A DNA stretch of 50,583 bases, taken from NCBI GenBank assembly GCA_017547685.1, contig JAFYPD010000017.1, forward strand, positions 1 through 50,583. The letters run 5' to 3'. Positions 7,648 through 15,674 of the stretch are shown here, one piece after another. Positions within the stretch are counted from its first letter, which is position 1. Each line of letters opens with the position of its first letter. A model generated the notes under the pieces. That model did no database searches. It was not told the origin of the DNA and saw nothing but the letters and a program-made list of their open reading frames with translations. Made by a program: the position numbers and the translations under genes. The DNA comes from Peptococcaceae bacterium. Lineage in GTDB: Bacteria > Bacillota > Peptococcia > Peptococcales > Peptococcaceae.

Positions 7648-7677
7648 ACTGTAAACTGGTTGTATTCGTTTACAGTA
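7647..7677 (+). promoter_or_regulatory. 10-bp inverted repeat at the trxB start site
   Basis: TACTGTAAAC and GTTTACAGTA are perfectly inverted around an 11-nt spacer, right at and after the predicted transcription start of trxB. This is the position of a repressor operator. It could also fold as a leader hairpin. It does not match the Rex or PerR consensus as I know them. Confidence 0.5.
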
Positions 7678-7703
7678 CCCATTTATATAAGGAGGATGCT
7701 TTT

Positions 7704-8612
7704 ATGTATGAAGTATTAATTATCGGTGCCGGCCCTGCCGGTATGACAGCGGCTATTTATGCAGCCCGTGCAGGTTACAAAACTGCCATTCTGGAACATG
7801 GCGTTCCAGGCGGTCAGGCTGCTACTACCGATATGATTGAAAACTATCCCGGTTTTCCGGAAGGAATCTCCGGCCCGGAACTGATGATGAAATTTTTTGA
7901 ACAGACCCAGACCTTTGGCGTTGAAATGATTTACGAACAGGTACAGTCCCTGGATTTAATGGGTGATGTGAAAAAAGTAATTACCGACAAACAAACCATT
8001 GAAACAAAAGTGGTTGTGATTGCTTCCGGCGCCAAACCAAGAACATTAGGCGTTGCCAACGAAGGCCGCCTGCGTGGCCGCGGTGTTTCCTACTGTGCAA
8101 CCTGTGACGGTTTCTTCTTTAAAGATCAGCCTGTTGCTGTTGTTGGCGGCGGTGACACTGCTGTGGAAGAAGCCATGTACTTAACCAAAATGTGCTCCAG
8201 TGTTACCCTGATTCATCGCCGTGATGAACTGCGTGCCAACAAACTGGCACAGAGCCGTGCGCTGGCAAATGAAAAGCTGAACATCATTTACGATACGGTT
8301 GTAGATGAAATTGTAGGCGATGAAAAAGTGACCCAGCTGAAATTACGCAACAAAAAAACCGATACAGCCAGTACGCTGGATGTAAACGGCGTGTTCATCT
8401 TTGTAGGGTATCTGCCAAACGGTTCCTTCCTGCCGGCGGAACTGGAAGTTAATGAACTGGGCTATATCGTTACCGATGAAGAAATGGCCACCAACATCCC
8501 TGGCGTGTTCGCTGTCGGCGATGTGCGCCAGAAAAAACTGCGTCAGGTTACCACAGCTGTCGGTGACGGCGGCGCTGTCATGCATGCTATTGAGGACTAT
8601 TTAAGAGCGTAA
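7704..8612 (+). CDS. trxB: Thioredoxin-disulfide reductase
   Basis: A flavoenzyme that passes electrons from NADPH to thioredoxin. In the 302 residues: FAD-binding GAGPAG (8-13), redox pair C131-x-x-C134 in CATCDG, NADPH-binding GGGDTAVEEA (148-157) and a C-terminal FAD motif GVFAVGDVR. This is the compact bacterial TrxB. SD AAGGAGG lies 9 nt before the ATG. No thioredoxin gene is adjacent. A small membrane-peptide gene follows 17 nt after the stop and probably shares its transcript. Confidence 0.95.
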   Translation: MYEVLIIGAGPAGMTAAIYAARAGYKTAILEHGVPGGQAATTDMIENYPGFPEGISGPELMMKFFEQTQTFGVEMIYEQVQSLDLMGDVKKVITDKQTIETKVVVIASGAKPRTLGVANEGRLRGRGVSYCATCDGFFFKDQPVAVVGGGDTAVEEAMYLTKMCSSVTLIHRRDELRANKLAQSRALANEKLNIIYDTVVDEIVGDEKVTQLKLRNKKTDTASTLDVNGVFIFVGYLPNGSFLPAELEVNELGYIVTDEEMATNIPGVFAVGDVRQKKLRQVTTAVGDGGAVMHAIEDYLRA

Positions 8613-8629
8613 TCACGGGAGGGCTTCTT

Positions 8630-8749
8630 ATGTATTTTAATAAGAACAAACAAACGAAAATACAGAAAGCATTTTTAATCGTTCTGGTTGCGATGCTTTC
8701 TATCGGGCTGCTGCTGCCATCGTTTGCGTCACTTCTGTATCATCTGTAA
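8630..8749 (+). CDS. 39-residue single-pass membrane peptide
   Basis: A very short gene with a good SD (GGGAGGG, 6-7 nt before ATG). The product has a positively charged N-terminus (NKNKQTKIQK) and one hydrophobic helix of about 20 residues (AFLIVLVAMLSIGLLLPSF), so N-in topology is predicted. The pattern K-x-x-K followed by a helix resembles the Prli42/DUF4044-type mini-proteins that follow other genes in Bacillota. This is a shape resemblance only. It lies between trxB and a strong terminator. Function unknown. Confidence 0.6.
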   Translation: MYFNKNKQTKIQKAFLIVLVAMLSIGLLLPSFASLLYHL

Positions 8750-8754
8750 TCAAA

Positions 8755-8793
8755 AGAGGGCTGTCATCGCTTTTATGCGATAGCGGCCCTCTC
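8755..8793. terminator. Bidirectional terminator between trxB unit and dagK
   Basis: AGAGGGC...GCCCTCT outer stem with an inner ATCGC/GCGAT stem, flanked by A-rich and T/C-rich tracts. It serves convergent transcripts. Confidence 0.7.
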
Positions 8794-8806
8794 CTCATGT
8801 TAGCTC

Positions 8807-9784
8807 TTAGCACGGTAAGGAACCTGATTCTGTCAGCGTTTTCTGTATCAGTTCCTCTACTGCCTCTTCTTTATTTTTAACATGCTTTTCTTCTTTCTTC
8901 GGCACCATGATACTATATGCCTGCGGTGCAACCTCAATACGCACATCACGTAAATTGCCGCCAAACTCACCGTCCAATGTCCAGGATATTTCCTCACTGG
9001 AAAATAGCCGTAAATCACTGGCATGAAACGAATACAGACACGGATTACTTAAATCGTTCAGCAGCAGCGCTGCCACAACGCCCTGCAAATCGGCCAGGCT
9101 GCGCGGTTTTTTCACCAGCAGAACTTCCAGAAGGCCATCATTCATAGCAACATCAGCAGAGTTTCCCATTTTAAAACCGCCAACCGAAGTGGAATTGGAT
9201 ACCATCCCGAAAATAAATTCATCGGTAATCCTTTCTCCGCCGTGTTCTATCGTCAGCTGATGGGTCTTAATCTCGGCAAGAGATTTAATCCCTTCTAAAA
9301 TATATGCTGCTCGTCCTAACAGGTTTTTCGCTGGCTGCGGTGTAGAATAACTAACTTCTGTAAAAACACCAAAGGCTGCTACATACACAAAAAATTTTTC
9401 ATTAAATATCCCCGCATCACAGGAAAACGGTACCCCGTTCACGATGGTTTCTGTCGCATAACAGACATCCCGGGGCAAATTCAGACTCACCGCAAAATCG
9501 TTGGTGGTACCTGCTGGAATATATCCCAGCTGCGGGCGGCAGTCAGTCTGTACCAGCCCATTCACCGCTTCATTCAACGTGCCATCTCCACCAGCACAGA
9601 CAATCATATCATAGTGGCAGGCTTCTTTTTTTATAATATCCGTCACTTCGCCAGAATACTGTGTTGTGCGCACTACTACAGTCCATTCCTTTTGTACAAA
9701 CCGGTCAATAATATCTAACAGATTATTCTTGATTTCAGCCTTTCCGGCTTTTGGATTCACTAGAAAAAGCAACGACTTCTGCAT
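8807..9784 (-). CDS. Diacylglycerol kinase family lipid kinase (DagK/YegS type)
   Basis: The 325-residue protein has the DAGK catalytic fold: N-terminal NPKAGK (10-15), the nucleotide-binding GGDGTLNEA (65-73) and a later glycine-rich strand. The family phosphorylates diacylglycerol or related lipids at the inner membrane face. The precise lipid is not decided by sequence. An extra charged tail (KKEEKHVKNKEEAVEELIQK) follows the fold. It lies 11 nt after the patatin gene on the same strand, so the two probably form a lipid-turnover pair. Confidence 0.9.
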   Translation of the reverse strand: MQKSLLFLVNPKAGKAEIKNNLLDIIDRFVQKEWTVVVRTTQYSGEVTDIIKKEACHYDMIVCAGGDGTLNEAVNGLVQTDCRPQLGYIPAGTTNDFAVSLNLPRDVCYATETIVNGVPFSCDAGIFNEKFFVYVAAFGVFTEVSYSTPQPAKNLLGRAAYILEGIKSLAEIKTHQLTIEHGGERITDEFIFGMVSNSTSVGGFKMGNSADVAMNDGLLEVLLVKKPRSLADLQGVVAALLLNDLSNPCLYSFHASDLRLFSSEEISWTLDGEFGGNLRDVRIEVAPQAYSIMVPKKEEKHVKNKEEAVEELIQKTLTESGSLPC

Positions 9785-9795
9785 CCTATCTCCCC

Positions 9796-10635
9796 CTAAA
9801 ACAATGTTGCAATATCTTCCATTCGTTCTTCCGCCAAACGATATCCATAATGATAACTTGCTACAATTTTATCGACATCCTTCTCCATGCTGTCTATGAT
9901 ACCTTCCTCCGCCGGGCGGAGGATAACAGCCTTCCCCTGGCGCTCCAGTTCTTCACAGAACCGCACAGTTTCATTATAAATTTCATGCCGTGTCAGCAAC
10001 GGCTCTGCCAGATTTGGATATTTCCGCTTCAGCATTCTGGCCGCGACCTTGTTGCTGCCGCTCAGTGTTTTCTTGTAACCTTTCGGTCTTGTCAGCACAA
10101 TCAGTAATTTTTCATTGCCGTCTGCCAGCGCCTTGCGCACCGGAATCGGATCACAGATTCCACCGTCATAATATTCCTCGCCGTTAATAGAAACCGGCGG
10201 AAACATCAGCGGAATTGCACAGGTAGCTTTCACCATAGTATTGGCCTTGTCCAGCTGTTTCCCGTCCAGATATTCGGTTTTTCCTGTTCTGGCATTGGTA
10301 ACACCCACCAGATAGGTACCCTCGTACCGAGCAAATGCATCCCAGTCAAAGGGAATCAGTTTATTTGGAATCTCCTCAAAAACAAATTCAATCCCGAACG
10401 GACTGCGACATTTCAGAAAATTTCCCGCCCCCAGATACCGCTTATCGTTGCGATACTGCTTCAGGATTTCCAGATTGCGCCCCACCTGTCGCGAAGCATA
10501 GGAAAACCCATCGGTAATCCCGGCTGATACCCCGATACAATAAGGAAACATGATGTCATGCTGCACCATTGCGTCCATAACCCCCGCACTGAAAATGGGG
10601 CGGAATGTGCCTCCTTCTAAAACAAGTCCCGGCAT
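9796..10635 (-). CDS. Patatin-like phospholipase (YjjU-type)
   Basis: The 279-residue protein has the patatin serine-hydrolase elbow GVSAG (35-39, nucleophile S37) and the Asp of the dyad in YYDGGICDPIP. The oxyanion-hole loop, usually GGGxRG, reads EGGTFRP here, which is unusual. The ATG at 10635 (MPGLVLEGG) is chosen because AAGGAG lies 9 nt upstream. The frame could start six codons earlier at TTG but without an SD. Likely a cytoplasmic or membrane-associated lipid acyl hydrolase, co-transcribed with the lipid kinase downstream. Confidence 0.85.
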   Translation of the reverse strand: MPGLVLEGGTFRPIFSAGVMDAMVQHDIMFPYCIGVSAGITDGFSYASRQVGRNLEILKQYRNDKRYLGAGNFLKCRSPFGIEFVFEEIPNKLIPFDWDAFARYEGTYLVGVTNARTGKTEYLDGKQLDKANTMVKATCAIPLMFPPVSINGEEYYDGGICDPIPVRKALADGNEKLLIVLTRPKGYKKTLSGSNKVAARMLKRKYPNLAEPLLTRHEIYNETVRFCEELERQGKAVILRPAEEGIIDSMEKDVDKIVASYHYGYRLAEERMEDIATLF

Positions 10636-10776
10636 GTATGTCATCTCCTTCAAACAACTTCATTGTCCATCTCCTGTAACATTATATTATTTTCCATGCG
10701 GCAAAAAAAGCCCTTTCGTTAAAATCTTTTTTGTGCCCGCTACATGAAAGTTTCATAAATTTTTACAGCTGCATTC

Positions 10777-10805
10777 TTCATTTTTGGCAACATATATGTT
10801 ATAAT
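10777..10805 (+). promoter_or_regulatory. Predicted promoter of the cytidylate-kinase-like gene
   Basis: TTCATT (10777-10782), 17 bp, TATAAT (10800-10805). The -10 is perfect and the -35 weak. Transcription would start about 65 nt before the ATG. Confidence 0.5.
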
Positions 10806-10875
10806 TATCACAAGGAAAAAGATTTTCTTATACTTCCTTAATAACCAAATTATTTGAACAGCAGGAGGAATTTAT

Positions 10876-11475
10876 ATGGCTAACATTATTGTAACAATTG
10901 GTCGTGAATATGGTAGCGGCGGGCGCGAAATCGGTGAAAAACTCGCCAAGGAATTAGGTTTCTCTTTTTATGACAAGGACTTATTAAAAATTATTGCTGA
11001 AAAAAGCGGTATTCAGGAACAGGTGTTGGCAAAAGCTGATGAAGCAGCCTCCAACCCATTGTTTGCACCTTACTATCCCCCATCTATCGATCCAGGTTCT
11101 TTAAATGACCGTGTATTTAAAATGGAGGCAGATTTGATTAAAGAAAAAGCGGACACTGAAAATTGTGTGATTGTCGGTCGTTGTGCAAACTATGTACTGG
11201 AAGATCGCGAAAATGTGATTCGCGTATTCGTTTACGCTGATATCGAAAAACGTATCAACCGTGTTATGAGTCGTCATGGCATCGTTGACCGTGATGTTGC
11301 TCTTAAGTTAATCAAAAAAACCGATAAACAGCGCCGCGCTTACTATCAGTTCTACAGTGAAATGAAGTGGGGCCGCATTGAAGGTCAGGATATCATGATT
11401 AACAGTGGCCTGCTGGGCATTGACGGTACTGTTGCATTACTGAAATCCATTGTAGAACAGAAAATGGCAAAATAA
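10876..11475 (+). CDS. Cytidylate-kinase-like P-loop protein
   Basis: The 199-residue protein matches the cytidylate-kinase-like family (Pfam Cytidylate_kin2). It begins with the P-loop variant GREYGSGGREIG (9-20), then FYDKDLL, a VIVGRCANYVL segment and RIEGQDIMIN near the C-terminus. True Cmk enzymes phosphorylate CMP. Members of this second family are common in anaerobes and their substrate is not established. SD GGAGG lies 8 nt before the ATG. It is monocistronic, with its own promoter and terminator. Confidence 0.8.
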   Translation: MANIIVTIGREYGSGGREIGEKLAKELGFSFYDKDLLKIIAEKSGIQEQVLAKADEAASNPLFAPYYPPSIDPGSLNDRVFKMEADLIKEKADTENCVIVGRCANYVLEDRENVIRVFVYADIEKRINRVMSRHGIVDRDVALKLIKKTDKQRRAYYQFYSEMKWGRIEGQDIMINSGLLGIDGTVALLKSIVEQKMAK

Positions 11476-11490
11476 CGCACTGAGATGAGA

Positions 11491-11527
11491 AAAGGCAACT
11501 GCAAAACTGCAGTTGCCTTGTTTTTTT
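11491..11527 (+). terminator. Intrinsic terminator
   Basis: AAGGCAACTGCA/TGCAGTTGCCTT perfect 12-bp stem followed by a run of seven T after one G. It lies between convergent genes. Confidence 0.9.
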
Positions 11528-11537
11528 GCACGTTCTT

Positions 11538-12320
11538 TCACATTGTCTGCTGACGCTCTGCCAGAGCAGGCAGTACATCTGCAATACTGGCTTCCACACA
11601 AATCGCTTTATGCCGGTTTTCTTCCACGCACAGCGGATGCATGGTATTAATCCGAATCAGTTTGGCCTGTTTATGATTCATCACAATCTGTTCAAACGGA
11701 AAGCGAATCAGCTCCGGCATGGTATAGCCCACACCCAGTTCCAGAATGGCCAGTCGGTTCCGGGCAGAACCATTGATGAAACGGAAATAGGCGCTGTTTT
11801 TTTCCTGATACGGTTCCTCGCAAAACTTACCGCCTGTGTAAACATTCATCACCAGAGGCGCACCACAGTGCGGACATTTTGGCAGGAAAGACGAATCCGC
11901 CTCCACCTGATTGAAATACTGTTTCCCAATCCAGCTGTGATTCTGACAGTTCTGGCTGCACTGCACACGAGCCATATCACCCTGCGCCTTGTAAATGCGA
12001 GCCAGTTCAAGGCCGCTGTAGTATAAAAAGCCGTCCGGATTACTGTCGATAATAAAATAATCTTTTCCCTGTAACAGCCGAGCAAGCTGTTTATACAACG
12101 CCGGCACCTCTTTGTTTAAGCGCTGCTGTTTAATATACGGCAGCCAGAACGGCCAGTATTCTTTATCACTTAATTTTTTATTCAGCGGCAGTTCCTCTAT
12201 GCCGGCCGCCGCCGAAAACCCGCCGCCAATACCGACTAAAATCTGATCTGCCTGCCGCAATTCTTTTACAATCTGCTCCAGTTTTTCTGCATTCCACGCT
12301 ACATCCGCCTGTTTTGTCAT
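11538..12320 (-). CDS. SIR2-family protein of the SirTM (class M) type
   Basis: The 260-residue protein has the sirtuin NAD-binding loop as GIGGGFSAAAGI (30-41), a zinc ribbon with C121, C125, C149 and C152, and GDMARVQCSQNC. The last resembles SirTM proteins, which ADP-ribosylate the lipoyl carrier GcvH-L rather than deacylate. The usual TTNVDH segment reads IDSNPDG, so the catalytic histidine found in deacylases is absent. SirTM normally sits with a macrodomain protein, GcvH-L and a lipoate ligase. None is adjacent here. The gene is monocistronic and convergent with the kinase-like gene. Confidence 0.75.
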   Translation of the reverse strand: MTKQADVAWNAEKLEQIVKELRQADQILVGIGGGFSAAAGIEELPLNKKLSDKEYWPFWLPYIKQQRLNKEVPALYKQLARLLQGKDYFIIDSNPDGFLYYSGLELARIYKAQGDMARVQCSQNCQNHSWIGKQYFNQVEADSSFLPKCPHCGAPLVMNVYTGGKFCEEPYQEKNSAYFRFINGSARNRLAILELGVGYTMPELIRFPFEQIVMNHKQAKLIRINTMHPLCVEENRHKAICVEASIADVLPALAERQQTM

Positions 12321-12444
12321 AATTGCTCACTCCGTAAAAATTATTTGTTTTATTATACCACAAGAAACACACGAAGCAATTCAGAAAAACATCACAACAG
12401 GAAATTACAGTTTCGCCAATGTTATATGAGATACCGCTTCAGCA

Positions 12445-12473
12445 TTGTCAAAAAAGCAAATTCGTCGTATAAT
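12445..12473 (+). promoter_or_regulatory. dnaB: dnaB promoter
   Basis: TTGTCA (12445-12450), exactly 17 bp, TATAAT (12468-12473): a near-consensus vegetative promoter 43 nt before the start codon. Confidence 0.8.
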
Positions 12474-12515
12474 TTATATAATTACACGGAATTTCGTAAA
12501 TAAGGAGGTCGCTGC

Positions 12516-13853
12516 ATGGCTGAATTTACAAATGATAAAATGCTGCCGCAAAGTCTAGAAGCAGAACAGGCTGTGCTGGCGGCTATGTTTAATGATAGAG
12601 ATGCTATTCTGGAAGTTATTCCGTTATTAAAAGAATCGGATTTTTACCGGCATGACCACGGTGTGCTGTTTGCCACCATGCGCAAGATGAACGAACAGAA
12701 CGTGCCGGTTGATTTAGTTACCATCACCGCACAGCTGGATAAAGACGGCAACCTGGAAAAGGCTGGCGGCATGGCCTACGTGGCCCAGATTGCCAATTCA
12801 CTGGGAAGCGCGTCTAATATCGTACATTATGCAGGTATCGTAAAAGAAAAAGCCGTATTACGTGATTTAATCAGTATTGCCAGCAATATTTCCAACCGCA
12901 GCTATGATGACACCGAAGAAACAGAAAAGATTCTGGACGATGCGGAACGCATGGTGCTGGAAATTTCACAGAAACGCACCCGTTCCGGCTTAACACCAAT
13001 TTCTGAAGTAATCGGTCAGACACTGAACCAGCTGGAAATTTTAGCCCAGAAAAAAGAAGGCTTAACCGGTCTCACTTCCGGTTTCATTGATTTAGACCGC
13101 ATGACATCGGGCTGGCAGAAGTCAGACTTTATCATTCTCGCCGCTCGCCCTGCCATGGGGAAAACAGCGCTGGCGCTGAATATGGCCCAGAATGCCGCCA
13201 TGGCAACCGGGCAGCCTGTGGCAATTTTCAGCCTGGAAATGTCCAAAGAGCAGCTGGTAAATCGTATGATTTCCTCCATGGCCGAAATCGACCAGCAGAC
13301 ACTGCGTAACGGCCGTATTTTCGGAGATGACTGGATTCGGCTGGTCAATGCTATTGCACCGCTTGGCGAAGCACCGGTTTATATTGACGATACCCCGGCT
13401 ATTTCTGTGCGCGAAGTGCGCGCCAAAGCACGTCGCTTAAAAGCAGAACAGGGCCTGTCTCTGATTATTATCGACTATCTGCAGCTGATGGGCAGTACCG
13501 GCCGCATTGAGAGCCGTCAGCAGGAAGTTTCCCAGATTTCCCGCAGCCTGAAAGCGCTGGCAAGAGAACTGGACATTCCGATTATCGCACTGTCTCAGCT
13601 GAGCCGTTCCGTAGAACAGGGCACCGAGAAAAAACCGAGCCTGAGCCATCTGCGTGAATCCGGCTCCCTGGAGCAGGACGCCGACATTGTTATGTTCATT
13701 TATCGTGACGAATACTACAACGAAAATTCCGAAAAAAAAGGACAGGCTGAAATCATTATCGCAAAACACAGAAACGGGGCAACCGGCTCTGTTGATTTGA
13801 GTTTCCGCAAAGAATTCACTAAATTCGGCAATCTCAGCCGGATGCCAGGTTAA
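12516..13853 (+). CDS. dnaB: Replicative DNA helicase
   Basis: A hexameric ATP-driven helicase that opens the replication fork (DnaC in Bacillus naming). In the 445 residues: an N-terminal helical domain starting at LPQSLEAEQAVL, a linker, and a RecA-like C-terminal domain. The latter has Walker A RPAMGKTA (211-218), Walker B LIIIDYLQLM and the HLRESGSLEQDAD motif. The family often has an intein or loader nearby; neither is seen here. SD AAGGAGG lies 7-8 nt before the ATG. It has its own promoter and terminator. purA, often a neighbour, lies 14 kb away. Confidence 0.97.
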   Translation: MAEFTNDKMLPQSLEAEQAVLAAMFNDRDAILEVIPLLKESDFYRHDHGVLFATMRKMNEQNVPVDLVTITAQLDKDGNLEKAGGMAYVAQIANSLGSASNIVHYAGIVKEKAVLRDLISIASNISNRSYDDTEETEKILDDAERMVLEISQKRTRSGLTPISEVIGQTLNQLEILAQKKEGLTGLTSGFIDLDRMTSGWQKSDFIILAARPAMGKTALALNMAQNAAMATGQPVAIFSLEMSKEQLVNRMISSMAEIDQQTLRNGRIFGDDWIRLVNAIAPLGEAPVYIDDTPAISVREVRAKARRLKAEQGLSLIIIDYLQLMGSTGRIESRQQEVSQISRSLKALARELDIPIIALSQLSRSVEQGTEKKPSLSHLRESGSLEQDADIVMFIYRDEYYNENSEKKGQAEIIIAKHRNGATGSVDLSFRKEFTKFGNLSRMPG

Positions 13854-13870
13854 ACAGGAATGCACAAACA

Positions 13871-13917
13871 AAAAGCAGAAGATTTGGAATATTCCATCCA
13901 TCTCTTCTGCTTTTCTC
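13871..13917. terminator. Terminator between dnaB and the rubredoxin fusion gene
   Basis: AAAAGCAGAAGA/TCTTCTGCTTTT 12-bp stem with an inner GGAATATTCC palindrome. A- and T-rich flanks let it work for both convergent transcripts. Confidence 0.85.
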
Positions 13918-13932
13918 TTTTCCCTCAATCCG

Positions 13933-14664
13933 TTACTGTTTCACAAATACTTTTGCCGGCTGTTTGCAGATTGGACATACAAAATCTTCTGGCAATGCAC
14001 CCTCATGCACATGACCGCAGATAGAACATTTCCAGCTTTCTTTTACTTCCGGTTCCACTTTCACAAATACCTTCGCAGGCTGTTTGCAGACTGGGCACAC
14101 GAAATCTTCCGGTAACGGCCCTTCATGTACATGCCCGCAGATACTGCATTTCCACTGTTCTACAGGTGCAGCCTCTGCCGGTTTCTTTTTATTTTTCACA
14201 TCACTGTGATAATATGCATAGGTCATCGGTTCTTCTTTCGACAGAATCTGGGCATCAGTCACTTCACACAGGAACAATGTATGCGTACCGCAGTCCATAG
14301 TATTTACCACTTTTGCCGATAATACAGCACTGGTGTGTTCCGCCAGATAAGGCACCTGCCATGCATCGGTTACAAACGGCTGGCCGCTGGTATGGAACTT
14401 GTGTGCAGTACGGCTGCTCTGAAAGCCGAAGTTTGCAATCAAATCCATCTCAGCCGATTTATCCAGAATAGACACAGTCAGTTTTCCGCTTTTGTGAATC
14501 ATTTCATTGGTATAGTTGGCTTTGTTTAACCCAACCGCAATCTGTACAGGGTCACCGGTAATCTGCACCACAGTATTGGCAGTGCAGCCAGCAGTTTTGC
14601 CGTCCAGTTCTGTACCAATCACGTATAATCCGTATCCTAATTTAAATAATGCTTTTGTATCCAT
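13933..14664 (-). CDS. Flavin reductase fused to two tandem rubredoxin-like domains
   Basis: Residues 1 to about 155 are a FMN-binding flavin-reductase domain (starts LFKLGYGLYVIG). A linker rich in K and A leads to two almost identical iron-binding modules, 171-200 and 211-240. Each has CSICGHVHEG...CPxC (cysteines 173/176/190/193 and 213/216/230/233). Single-rubredoxin versions resemble high-molecular-weight rubredoxin, an electron carrier to flavodiiron oxygen or NO reductases in Moorella. Here the iron module is duplicated with a 40-residue period. A cytoplasmic oxidative-stress electron-transfer role is likely, but no FprA partner lies in the window. Confidence 0.88.
   Translation of the reverse strand: MDTKALFKLGYGLYVIGTELDGKTAGCTANTVVQITGDPVQIAVGLNKANYTNEMIHKSGKLTVSILDKSAEMDLIANFGFQSSRTAHKFHTSGQPFVTDAWQVPYLAEHTSAVLSAKVVNTMDCGTHTLFLCEVTDAQILSKEEPMTYAYYHSDVKNKKKPAEAAPVEQWKCSICGHVHEGPLPEDFVCPVCKQPAKVFVKVEPEVKESWKCSICGHVHEGALPEDFVCPICKQPAKVFVKQ
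13936..14176 (-). repeat. Tandem 120-bp intragenic duplication of the rubredoxin module
   Basis: The two 120-bp units encode nearly the same 40 residues (WKCSICGHVHEG repeats exactly, with P/A and V/I changes after it). The DNA has diverged at third positions, so the duplication is not very recent. Confidence 0.8.
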
Positions 14665-14733
14665 CTATTGTTCCCCCCGCATAATTTTTTGAATTATTGA
14701 TATCATACCCAGGATTCGCCAGTCAGAAACATA

Positions 14734-15660
14734 TTATGCAATATCTTTTTCATCCGTTTCGACTTTTTCATCTGTCTTCCGCGATAGCAGAAACATCGTA
14801 ATCAGAATCAGCGCACTGCCAATCCAGTCCATGCTGTTAAATACCAGATTCAGCCCGATGACTGAGAAAAATGCAGAGGCCAGCGGCTCAATGCAGGCAA
14901 ACAGGCTGGCATAGGTGGCGCCAATCATCGTTACACTGACCAGATAAATATAGAATGCACCAAAGGTAGCAAACAGAATAATAAACGCAATCATCAGAAA
15001 ACCTGTCATGTCAATGTCACCAGTAAACGCCCAGAACGGATGATAAAAATTCAGTGCAATACCGCCGAACAGCATCCCCCAGCCTATAATCACGGGGGAA
15101 CCCCAGCGCAGCTGCAAACTGCCCGGATACATGGTATAAAAGGCCATCGCCACAGCAGAGGATAACCCCCAGATTAACGCTTCCACTGTAATATTCAGCG
15201 TATTCGGATTGCCGTGGGTCACCAGCAGGAAAATCCCCACCATGGCCATAATAATTGCCGCCACTTCTTTTTTTGTCGGCAGCTTTCTGCCGCGCAGCGC
15301 GGTGTATAATACAATCAGTACCGGGAATACATACTGCAGAATGGTAGCCGTCGGCGCATTGGATTTGGCAATCGCCACAAAATACGTCAGCTGTACTGCC
15401 ATCAAACCGAATACCGCAAAAATCAGCAGCCGGCCTGTATCTTTTTTATCATGAAAAACCGCCAGTGTTTTCTCCTTGCTGACCGCAAAACTGATGATTA
15501 GCATCAGGCTGCCCGAAATTAACAGCCGTGTTGTCACCAGCCACTCCGCACTAATGCCCCGCTGCTGAAACAGATACTGGCCAAACACACCGGAAAGCCC
15601 CCAGAGAATGCCAGGAATTAACGCCAGCAGCGCACCTATGATAAATGATTTTCGATTCAT
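14734..15660 (-). CDS. EamA-family (DMT superfamily) transporter
   Basis: The 308-residue protein has ten hydrophobic segments in two EamA halves. The first starts ALIPGILWGLSGVFGQYLF and the second starts ALIWGLSSAVAMAFYTM, the internal repeat typical of drug/metabolite exporters. It ends with a charged tail (KTDEKVETDEKD). The substrate is unknown; relatives export amino acids or other metabolites. SD AAAGGGGG is close to the ATG. It starts 14 nt after the rlmH stop, so it may share the rlmH transcript. Confidence 0.88.
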   Translation of the reverse strand: MNRKSFIIGALLALIPGILWGLSGVFGQYLFQQRGISAEWLVTTRLLISGSLMLIISFAVSKEKTLAVFHDKKDTGRLLIFAVFGLMAVQLTYFVAIAKSNAPTATILQYVFPVLIVLYTALRGRKLPTKKEVAAIIMAMVGIFLLVTHGNPNTLNITVEALIWGLSSAVAMAFYTMYPGSLQLRWGSPVIIGWGMLFGGIALNFYHPFWAFTGDIDMTGFLMIAFIILFATFGAFYIYLVSVTMIGATYASLFACIEPLASAFFSVIGLNLVFNSMDWIGSALILITMFLLSRKTDEKVETDEKDIA

Positions 15661-15674
15661 ATTGCTCCCCCTTT

